A DNA stretch of 64,000 nt from Roseiflexus sp. Its GTDB lineage: Bacteria; Chloroflexota; Chloroflexia; Chloroflexales; Roseiflexaceae. The stretch spans positions 1 through 64,000 of the forward strand of contig JANXAL010000045.1 of NCBI GenBank assembly GCA_025062325.1, in the 5' to 3' direction. Every line of letters starts with the position of its first letter. Within the stretch, counting starts at the first letter, position 1. The notes under the pieces were generated by a model. It ran no database searches and was not told the DNA's origin. It worked only from the letters and a program-made list of their open reading frames with translations. Shown here piece after piece: positions 43,694 through 51,593 of the stretch. A program made the position numbers and the translations under genes.

Positions 43694-43776
43694 TCTCGTT
43701 CTCCAAAAAATCTAATTCCCCCGCCTTTCCCCCGACAATCGCACCAAACCCCGTCATACTTTTCACTACCGGTACG

Positions 43777-44769
43777 TCATGATACCAGATTCGGATTGAC
43801 AACATATGACCACCAGTTGTTGCTGACACCAAACGTCTCACCGCCGACCCGCGGCAGATGGCTGAGCCACCACAGATGGTGGAGACGCATATCGCCGCCA
43901 CCCCATTCCTGGCAGTCAACCCAACGGGGGCGTCCTGGCATATCGGGAAACGTCAGCCAATCGTCGCAATAACTGATAACTGGTCGCGGATTGCCCCAAT
44001 CGTAGTCGTGCTCAGAGTTCGGGGCGAAATGCACGTTACCGCAGTGCGCCTGTCCGGGGTGGGTCTTGTCGTAGCGGGTGAAGATGTTCCACAGGTTCTG
44101 GTCTGGCGGATGCGCCGCGAACACGCGGCTCATGATCGACTCGACGCGATGACCGAAGTTCTCCAGCATGCAATCGACATCGCGCTCATAGTTGAATGCC
44201 ATGATGACAAACCTACCAGAGCAGTGATCGGTGTGCGGCACTGGCGGCGAGTTGCACCAGAACGCGCCACGCCCGACCATGGTCGATTCATAGTCGCCAG
44301 CGTAGGGAAAGGAGAAGAACCAGACCTCATCCATCTCGCCGCGCTCGTAGCGCCCGATCAGGTCGAACGCCGCAACCTGTGATTCGTAGTCGATCCTGTC
44401 GGGTTCGTGCATCCGACGTGATCGCCAGGCAGCGACATAACTTTCTCCCGTGTAACGAAAGCCGTCGATCTTGCGCGGAAACCAGTCGGCGTCGATCCGC
44501 TCAACGATGCGGTACCGCACATACCCGCCGCTCGCCTGTTCCAGATCGGCAATGTATTGATGCGCCAGACGTTCTGGATCATTCCAGCCGAAGATCTCGG
44601 TCAAACGGCGTCCGCCTTCGGACGCAACCGGCGGGTTGTGTACAATCATCAGAACGCGGGGAAAGACCGGTTCAACCGGTGATCGCGGTGCATTCGGCAG
44701 AGTCGAGATAGACGAGGAACGTTCGGCTCTACGTATGCGATTCAAAAGGCGGCGCAGCACATCGCTCAT
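43777..44769 (-). CDS. Conserved-looking protein of unknown function
   Basis: 330 residues, soluble, no signal or membrane helix. It has RVLMIVHNPPVASEGGRRLT near residue 38, repeated Trp and His residues, and segments such as MDEVWFFSFPYAGDYESTMV, then GRGAFWCNSPPV, and GGDMRLHHLWWLSHLPRVGG near the end. The composition suggests a surface-binding or lectin-like protein, but I recognise no domain. The start overlaps the stop of the small upstream gene (ATGA), so they are cotranslated. Confidence 0.75.
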   Translation of the reverse strand: MSDVLRRLLNRIRRAERSSSISTLPNAPRSPVEPVFPRVLMIVHNPPVASEGGRRLTEIFGWNDPERLAHQYIADLEQASGGYVRYRIVERIDADWFPRKIDGFRYTGESYVAAWRSRRMHEPDRIDYESQVAAFDLIGRYERGEMDEVWFFSFPYAGDYESTMVGRGAFWCNSPPVPHTDHCSGRFVIMAFNYERDVDCMLENFGHRVESIMSRVFAAHPPDQNLWNIFTRYDKTHPGQAHCGNVHFAPNSEHDYDWGNPRPVISYCDDWLTFPDMPGRPRWVDCQEWGGGDMRLHHLWWLSHLPRVGGETFGVSNNWWSYVVNPNLVS

Positions 44770-44972
44770 TGCGCGTCATCATCGTTGCCGACAATCACGA
44801 TATGTGAACGAATCCCAAGCGCAGCGAGTTGTTGCAAACAGATAACAATGTATTTGGCAGCAATCCGTCGCTCTTCCTCCGTAGTGTCGAGCAGCGGATC
44901 GTAGCCAGGCAACTGCGACTTCACGAAGAGGCCGTCGAGGATTTCCTGCTCTTCAGGAGTCAGTGCATTCAT
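44766..44972 (-). CDS. Small acidic hypothetical protein
   Basis: 68 residues from the Met before NALTPEEQEILDGLF; an earlier in-frame Met (44999) would add nine residues. Helical and acidic, with IAAKYIVICLQQLAALGI in the middle. Overlap with the next gene suggests a joint role. Not recognised. Confidence 0.6.
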   Translation of the reverse strand: MNALTPEEQEILDGLFVKSQLPGYDPLLDTTEEERRIAAKYIVICLQQLAALGIRSHIVIVGNDDDAQ

Positions 44973-45161
44973 GGCCGGCGACCCCCTGTTCTGTCGCAAG
45001 CAGACCTTCGCATCGTCCCGGCGGATGCCGGGAGTCAGACGCTTCTCAGGAAACGTTAGCTACTTCCCCTCGCCGGTATCTCACTAATAGTACCACAGGT
45101 TTCGAGTCGCAGGCGAGGATCGCGGGGACGAGTAAGATGCACCCGCCGACTACGCCTGAAA

Positions 45162-46214
45162 TCATTCCGCCGAGAAGCGAAACACTGTTGTATGACGATA
45201 CGTCTCACCAGGATTGAGGACCGTCGAAGGGAACTGCGGTTGATTTGGCGAGTCAGGGAAGTGCTGCGTTTCCAGACAGAGCGCGGCATGTTTGGTCAGC
45301 ACGTGTCGATTGCGAGCAGTCAACGTTCCATCAAGGAAGTTGCCAGTATACAGATGAATGCCGGGTTGGGTGGTCAACACGTCCAGGACGCGACCGCTCG
45401 CTGGATCAACGAGACGCGCTGCGTGACGCAACTCGCCAGCAGCGCCATCAATAACCCATGTGTGATCATACCCTCCGCGCCCGTTGCGCAGCTGCTCATC
45501 ATCGGCGTGGATACGCGCGCCAATGGGGGTTGGCGCAGTGAAATCCATCACCGTGCCGCGCACCGGGCGAATCTCGCCGGTTGGTATCAGCGATGTGTCG
45601 ATGGGCAAAAAATGACTGGCGAACAACTGCAACTCATGGTGCAGAATGTTCCCGGCGCCGCTCAGATTGAAATAGGCGTGGTTTGTCAGATTGACTATTG
45701 TCGGCTGATCGGTCGTCGCGTGATAATCGATGCGCAGCGCCCCATCAGCGGTCAGCGTATATGTCACAGCAACGCTCAGATTGCCCGGATATCCCTCCTC
45801 ACCATCGCGGCTGAGGTACGTCAGTTCGAGCGCCGGTTCAGCGGCGTCGGATATGGAACGCGCCGTCCAGATGACCTTATCGAAGCCGATGATGCCGCCA
45901 TGGAGGTGATGTGCGCCATGGTTGCGCGCCAAGCGGTATGTCGTTCCGCCAAGGGAAAAGGCGCCATGAGCAATCCGGTTGGCGAAACGCCCGATCAGCC
46001 CGCCGATGTATGCCGAGTTGTGCAGATAGGGATTCAGGGAGTCAAAACCGACCACGACGTCCCCCAGCCGTCCGTGTCGATCTCGGGAGCGGAGCGATAC
46101 GAGCGCGCCGCCATAAGTGATGATCTGCGCTTCAATGTCGTGTGCGCCGCGCAGCGTAAAGCGCTCAACGGTTTGATCCTCGACAGATCCGAAAGGTTCG
46201 CGAAGCATACCCAT
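45162..46214 (-). CDS. galM: Aldose 1-epimerase
   Basis: About 350 residues. Family motifs are GFDSLNPYLHNSAYIGGLIG, GRFANRIAHGAFSLGG, NHGAHHLHGGIIGFDKVIW, TNHAYFNLSG (catalytic His) and the catalytic Glu in LCLETQHFPDSPNQPQFPST. It interconverts alpha- and beta-anomers of aldoses. The Met at 46214 has GGAG at the right distance; an upstream Met adds nine residues. It follows the tricorn gene by 59 bases and may be cotranscribed. Confidence 0.93.
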   Translation of the reverse strand: MGMLREPFGSVEDQTVERFTLRGAHDIEAQIITYGGALVSLRSRDRHGRLGDVVVGFDSLNPYLHNSAYIGGLIGRFANRIAHGAFSLGGTTYRLARNHGAHHLHGGIIGFDKVIWTARSISDAAEPALELTYLSRDGEEGYPGNLSVAVTYTLTADGALRIDYHATTDQPTIVNLTNHAYFNLSGAGNILHHELQLFASHFLPIDTSLIPTGEIRPVRGTVMDFTAPTPIGARIHADDEQLRNGRGGYDHTWVIDGAAGELRHAARLVDPASGRVLDVLTTQPGIHLYTGNFLDGTLTARNRHVLTKHAALCLETQHFPDSPNQPQFPSTVLNPGETYRHTTVFRFSAE

Positions 46215-46273
46215 GGCCGTCTCCGTGTCATTGCCACCCAATTGCCTGTCGGCGCGCGATGCCTCTCGAGACG

Positions 46274-49200
46274 CTATGTTGCTGCATCGAGATCTGCAAG
46301 CAATGTACGCGCCGCCGCTTCGAGCTGCGCATCACGTCCATAGCGCCACGCTCCCAACTGCAACGGCACATCGACGTCGACCGGTCGACCGCACCCTTCC
46401 AGGTCTTCGCCTTCGGGCGTCGTGACGCGCAGTTGAGGCAGTTGCAGCGACGACCCATCGATCAGACGCCGCGTGAATGCGCCAACTACAGCGCCAGCCG
46501 TCGGTTTTCCGACAATTTTGCCCATTCCCTGGCGGCGATACGACTCTGCAAAAGTTTCCGCATTGGAACTTGTCAGTTCGTTCGTGACGAGAATGGTCGG
46601 CTTGTTCAACACGCGATTACCAAAAATATGCGACGAGTCGGCGACGGAGCGATTGCGGAATGCGCTGAATAGGACGCTGCGACGCATCAGGACATCAAGA
46701 ATAAAGGTTGCCGTGTGCCCGCCCGAGTTAAAGCGGATATCAACGACCAGACCCTCTTTATTGTGCATCTCGACATCAAGGTCGGTCAGAAACTGCTGGT
46801 AGGCGTCGTAATTCATCTTGCGGATATGCAGATATCCGATTCGCCCATTACTGGCCCGATGCACGATCTGTTCATTCTCAAGCACCCACGCGCGATACCG
46901 CAGCCAGTCGTACTGCTCCGCCGAGACCGGGCGCACCTCCACGTCTCGTTGCTCGCCGGCAGGGGTGGCCACGCGCAGGATGACACGCCGTCCCGCCGTG
47001 CGTTGCAGTAATGCGTCGAGGGACGCATTCGGCGTGAGCGGGGCGCCATTCACCGCCAGCACCACCTCGCCGGGTTGGAGCGCGCCGTCGCGCGCGACTG
47101 CCGCCGGACTATCAGGAATAACCTTGGCGACACGAAACCGACCGTTGCGCAGATATTCGACCGGGTCGATTGAGATGCCCAGATAGCCGTCTTGACCGCC
47201 ACTTCCATCGCTTCTGAACAATCTGACGTGCGAAGAACGGAGCTCGCCGACCATCAGGTTAATTAGGAGGTAAACTTCGTAGGTTGTCTGCGCTCCCCGG
47301 ATCAGCGGCGCATACCGTTCATGCATCGCGTCCCAATCAATGCCGCGAAAGCGCTCATCGTAGAAGCAATCTCGCAGCAAACGCCAGCATTCTTCGAATA
47401 TTTGCCGCTTTTCCTGAGCAAAATCAACGACCACCTCCGCCGATATCGCCAGCGTCGTTTGTTCACCCTTGGGAAATTTACGCACTGCAATGGCTCCGCC
47501 GTCAAGGAAGTAGAGATGCCTGCCATCAGGTGTGAACCAGGCATGCGATTTCGCACCTGGCGTACTGGTCAACTGACGCGGTCCCTGATCGGCGCGCGAC
47601 TCATCGAGGGGCAGCACCCAGAGGTTCTGCCGACCTGCAACGGTTGCGCTGCACACCAGATCGCGCCCGTCCGGGCTGATGCACAACGCGATGGCATCCA
47701 TCTGCGGCGGCGTCAGCAGGCGCAATCGGCGTTCGATGCCGCTGAAGACGATGGTCACTTCGGGTGATGATGCGCGCCCAGATGGCCTGGACGGCACGTT
47801 GTGCTGGACAGACGGGCGGTTAGACACGGTATCAGGTTTGATTCCGGGAACCACACTCGGCTTCGGTTCACGATCCGTGTCAGCGTGATGAGCACGAATC
47901 AAGCTGGGCGTAGGCGGATAGCTGGCGGATTGTTCGCCGCGATGATCGTGTGCGGGCGGCTCGAACAGCCGCTCAAACTCCGCCTCGTGAAACATCGGCG
48001 ATTGTGGTTGCAGGTCGATGCGCGCAACCTGCGACTCTGCACGATATTGACCGGTCGTAAAGATAATGAACCGTCCATCAGGCGACCACAGCGGTCCTGC
48101 CGCCTGCAAATTGCTGAGGAACGAAATCTGGTGCGCCTGTTCTTCCTCAATGTGCTGCACATACAGGTTGCTGAAGAAGCGTTCGTCCTGGGCGCAGAAC
48201 GCCAACCAGCGACTGTCGGGCGACCAGGCGAACGATGCGCCGAACACAAAGCGCGCCCGCACAAAGGGGCGATCTTCGCCGCTGACGAGGTCGATCAGAC
48301 GGATCTCGTCATCGCCGCTAGCATACGCGATCCAGCGTCCGTCAGGCGAAAAACATGGTGCGCTTTTACGCTTTGGTCTGTGAGTCAAGCGGGTTTCGCA
48401 ACGGGCGGGAAAATCGTAGCGATACACCTCTTCGTCGCCGTGGCGGTCGGAAACATACACTAGACAACGACTATCGGGCGACCAGGCGATATCGCTATCG
48501 CGGAAAGCCGTCTGCGACACGCGATACGCCGGTCCTTGGCGCTGATCCCGTTCCGTTTCCTTATCGGCGAAGTCCGCAAAGATTTTGCCCCGCACTGTAA
48601 AAGCAACTTTCTTCCCATCAGGCGAGAGCGCTAGCTCATCCACATCGCGCGTGTAGGTCTGCACCCGAACTGGCGTCGTCTTAGCATCCTGATGCACCTG
48701 AATGAGGACACGCATGGCGGCGCCGGTTGTCAGATCGAGGGTCCAAACGCCAAAATCACGCTCAAACGCGATCATCTTGCCATCGGCGCTGATCGAGGGC
48801 CAGAGCAGACGCCCATTGCGAAAAGCAGTAATGCGTTCTGCGACGCCGCCTTGGCGCGGCACAACCCACAGATTTTCGCAGCCGTCGCGGTCAGACACGA
48901 AGAAGATCGTCTGACTGTCGGGTGACCACATTGGGCAATAATTCAGCCCCGGCGCATTGCTCAATTGATAGAAATCATCAGCATCGGGCGCATTCGACAC
49001 TACCCAGAGTTCGGCGCCGCCATATGGATTGGGACCTCGCCGCCACCAGGGATCGCGCATTAGGCTGAATGCCAGCCAGCGGCCGCAGGGTGAAACGGCA
49101 ACCGTGCCGAGTCGTTCGTACGGTTGGGCGATCCAGAGCACCGGCGTGCCGCCCGTTGCCGCGATGCGATAGATGGCTGTTCCTTGACGCTCGCGCTGAG

Positions 49201-49534
49201 AAGTGAAGTAGATTGCAGCGCCGTCAGGAGACCAGCACTCGACAGCACTCTGCGCTTCGTGGTACGTGAGCCGTCGCACTTCGCCGCCGTTGAGCGGCAA
49301 CACGTACACATCGCCCTGCCCGGTGCGCGATGAAGTGAACGCGATTGCCGATCCATCGGGCGACCAGCGTGGCAGCATATGGTTTGCAGAATGGGCGGTC
49401 AGTCGTTCGGCGCGCCCACCGCTGGCAGCGACCAGCCAGATATCACCGGCATACACAAATGCGATGCGAGCGCCGGCGGGATCGATTGAGGGCGCGCGAA
49501 AGTAGGGACGGGTGGTATGTTGATCGTCGGTCAC
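46274..49534 (-). CDS. tri: Tricorn protease (S41 family)
   Basis: 1086 residues. Beta-propeller repeats run from the N-terminus to ~520 (LPRWSPDGSAIAFTSSRTGQ, CWSPDGAAIYFTS and others), with a second short propeller near 590-680. Then come a core helical part (~700-760, with the base His in LRSSHVRL), a PDZ domain (~765-850; GALQPGEVVLAVNGAP) and the serine peptidase core (TSSNAETFAESYRRQGMGKI, Ser ~965; KPTAGAVV). Tricorn trims peptides released by the proteasome or other proteases. Unlike many, this one begins with GTG, preceded by AAGGA. Confidence 0.93.
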   Translation of the reverse strand: MTDDQHTTRPYFRAPSIDPAGARIAFVYAGDIWLVAASGGRAERLTAHSANHMLPRWSPDGSAIAFTSSRTGQGDVYVLPLNGGEVRRLTYHEAQSAVECWSPDGAAIYFTSQRERQGTAIYRIAATGGTPVLWIAQPYERLGTVAVSPCGRWLAFSLMRDPWWRRGPNPYGGAELWVVSNAPDADDFYQLSNAPGLNYCPMWSPDSQTIFFVSDRDGCENLWVVPRQGGVAERITAFRNGRLLWPSISADGKMIAFERDFGVWTLDLTTGAAMRVLIQVHQDAKTTPVRVQTYTRDVDELALSPDGKKVAFTVRGKIFADFADKETERDQRQGPAYRVSQTAFRDSDIAWSPDSRCLVYVSDRHGDEEVYRYDFPARCETRLTHRPKRKSAPCFSPDGRWIAYASGDDEIRLIDLVSGEDRPFVRARFVFGASFAWSPDSRWLAFCAQDERFFSNLYVQHIEEEQAHQISFLSNLQAAGPLWSPDGRFIIFTTGQYRAESQVARIDLQPQSPMFHEAEFERLFEPPAHDHRGEQSASYPPTPSLIRAHHADTDREPKPSVVPGIKPDTVSNRPSVQHNVPSRPSGRASSPEVTIVFSGIERRLRLLTPPQMDAIALCISPDGRDLVCSATVAGRQNLWVLPLDESRADQGPRQLTSTPGAKSHAWFTPDGRHLYFLDGGAIAVRKFPKGEQTTLAISAEVVVDFAQEKRQIFEECWRLLRDCFYDERFRGIDWDAMHERYAPLIRGAQTTYEVYLLINLMVGELRSSHVRLFRSDGSGGQDGYLGISIDPVEYLRNGRFRVAKVIPDSPAAVARDGALQPGEVVLAVNGAPLTPNASLDALLQRTAGRRVILRVATPAGEQRDVEVRPVSAEQYDWLRYRAWVLENEQIVHRASNGRIGYLHIRKMNYDAYQQFLTDLDVEMHNKEGLVVDIRFNSGGHTATFILDVLMRRSVLFSAFRNRSVADSSHIFGNRVLNKPTILVTNELTSSNAETFAESYRRQGMGKIVGKPTAGAVVGAFTRRLIDGSSLQLPQLRVTTPEGEDLEGCGRPVDVDVPLQLGAWRYGRDAQLEAAARTLLADLDAAT

Positions 49535-49888
49535 GGGCGATCCTTCTCTGCTACAGCGCGTCGTACAACCCCCAAATTATAGAAGCGACTCACGACGCAG
49601 GCAAGTTATGCTGGCAACAAATCGCTCATACGTGCATTGATCATTCCAATCCCGGCGACCGCGTCTGATACGCTGGTGCGCTCCAAATCGACGACAGAAT
49701 ACGTTTACTATTATGAGCGCACAGGCTCCGCATGCTCTCGTTGTCGGTACGCCGCGTCCTGAACATCCAGTCCTGGGCACCACCGATCGCCGCCGCGCTG
49801 GAGCGATCCGAGATGGATGGACAAAGCCTGTCTTCTCCTTGCTCACAGGAGCTTGCCCGGCATTCGCACAAAGCAGAGAGGCAACGCC
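49535..49888. other. Gene-free spacer
   Basis: No convincing coding region, hairpin or repeat was seen between the tricorn start and the first decayed solute-binding gene. Short frames here lack coding character. Confidence 0.5.
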
Positions 49889-50213
49889 ATCCAACATTTG
49901 TGGATCATCCTGACGCTCTGGATAATGCTCCTCGCAGCGTGCCATGCGCCGCAGTCATCAGACAGCGCAACTTCAGTTCCTGGAACGACGCCGACAACGC
50001 CCAATCTCAATCCGGTCGTAGTCGCCACACCTGAACCGCAGCCAGCGCCGCCCACACCGTCACCGTGACATTATGCGCGCGGGCGAATCTGCCACGCACC
50101 GACTCGCTCGCACCCGCCGCGAACTGCATCCCGACATCTTCGTCACACCGAGGAAACCTCATTGCGCATCTGACGCTCGATCTGAGCATAGCGCACAAGG
50201 CGGCGCCGCACCC
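49889..50213 (+). pseudogene. Heavily deleted copy of the double solute-binding lipoprotein gene
   Basis: Pieces align in order with the intact gene at 51594-54380. At 49889 the start codon is ATC, followed by codons for QHLWIILTLWIMLLAAC (the signal and lipobox). Next comes the linker NLNPVVVATPEPQ (near 50000-50040), then RRELHPDIFV (50118-50147, matching REQRPDIFV), then LDLSIAHK (about 50177-50200, matching LDLSIVHK). Everything between these pieces has been deleted, so the gene is dead. Confidence 0.75.
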
Positions 50214-50329
50214 TGCATTCGCCAGTTAGCGCTCCGAACTCGCTCACCTCTTTCTGCCGCGATGTGAGGGGGCGACCTCCTAACATGGACTTTACGCTGG
50301 TTTTGCTATTCTTGTTTCAGTACCATTGA

Positions 50330-51100
50330 TGAGCAGGTTACGATCTCATTTGCGGTGTGGGAATATGAGCGCGACGCCTGCCAGACGCTGGCGGATCGAT
50401 TTATGACTGAGCATCCCAGCATCAAAGAGGCGCTCGTGCTGCTCAATGACATCATGAGCGCGCCGGGCAGCGAGGGGCCAACCAGTCCGCGTTACCGCAA
50501 TTGGCGCGTTGAGTCGGGCCGTGTCCTCGGTGACCAGCGACCCGAAGACGAATGTGCATCAGGCGCTGGCGAACGCGCAACGTCAGCTCCAGGAATCAAT
50601 TGCACAGCGGGAACTGACGCCGACGCCCAAACCGAATCTCGATCCGGTCGTGGTCGCCACGCCGGAGCCGCAAGAAGCGCCGATTGGCGCCACGACCGTG
50701 AGGTTTGGCCTGTACGGGTATGATCCGGCTCAAACACGCCGTATTGTGTGCGCCTTCCACAATCAGCGCCCGGATATTTTCATGCAGCTAAAACCATTCG
50801 TCGGGATGTGGTTCGGGTCTGCCGAGTTGTTTCAGGAAGGGGCGCGGCTGCGCCGATCAGTCCAGGCGACAACGTATCGCCGCCATTTGCGCCGGTAGCG
50901 CCAACCGCCGCGCCGCTGACGCCGGTCGAGCGCGGGATTCGGGCAGCGCCGCTGCCGGTCGGCGGCGCGGGCATGCCGTCGAGTAAGTTGCTCCTGCTGA
51001 CGATGGCGTATGTCGAGTGCCTGAACCGACCTGATGGCAAGCCTGCGATATGCGCAACACAGGTGGATCAGGAATATCAGAGGTTTAGCGTTGAAAACCG
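50330..51100 (+). pseudogene. Second decayed copy of the double solute-binding lipoprotein gene
   Basis: Blocks match the intact gene in order: VWEYERDACQTLADRF near 50355 (domain 1 start), then SDPKTNVHQALANAQRQLQE, the linker TPTPKPNLDPVVVATPEPQE, GLYGYDPAQ and NQRPDIFMQLKPF, GMWFGSAELFQEGA, LTPVERGIRAAPLPVG and finally ECLNRPDGKPAIC. The central parts of both domains are missing and the frame changes more than once. It has no signal peptide. This and the copy before it sit head-to-tail with the intact gene. Confidence 0.8.
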
Positions 51101-51593
51101 ATCCAGCCCTGGAACTTTTTCGACAGCGCAGTCGTCCTGAGTCAGGAGCGCCCACTGCTGTAGCAATGTCTCATCTTGGTATCATTGCGAGTCGACGGTA
51201 TTTGACTATCATGATGTCGGGAGTGAATCAGCGCGCCTTTATCTTTATACAGCATACGGCGAACGCATACATATACGAACCGCGCCACCTTCGGGTGATC
51301 AGTGCTATGTCAGAGTTTTCCTTCAAAGCAGCAGCCGGTGACGAACCGGGCGCCTCCCTAAATGACCCTGCATTGTCGTCATTAGCAAGGAGTGCAAGCG
51401 ATGCTTCTGGCCAGCGTAGCGCGGCTTCGGCGAGCGTCTGGCGGACGTCTCGCTTTGCGTCGCCCCGCGAGAGTGCGGCATAGCAGCTCGTTAGCCGACC
51501 TCGATTGGATAGGCCCTGAGTCCCAATCCTCCCTCTTGCTGGCGGCAGTCGCAGGAGGTGCGTCATATTCGGGGCAAAAAGAAAGGCAAACTC
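51101..51593. other. Gene-free spacer before the intact lipoprotein gene
   Basis: Nothing is recognised in this ~490 base stretch except AAAGG 8 bases before the downstream ATG. It may contain the promoter, but no clear -35/-10 pair was seen. Confidence 0.45.

Noticed and set aside
45192-46343. Long open frame antisense to galM (about 383 codons)
   Set aside because: Same reasoning; the galM motifs on the minus strand are unmistakable.
50355-50723. Small intact gene of 122 codons
   Set aside because: Its first half matches domain 1 of the solute-binding lipoprotein and then runs into a wrong frame; it is part of the second decayed copy.
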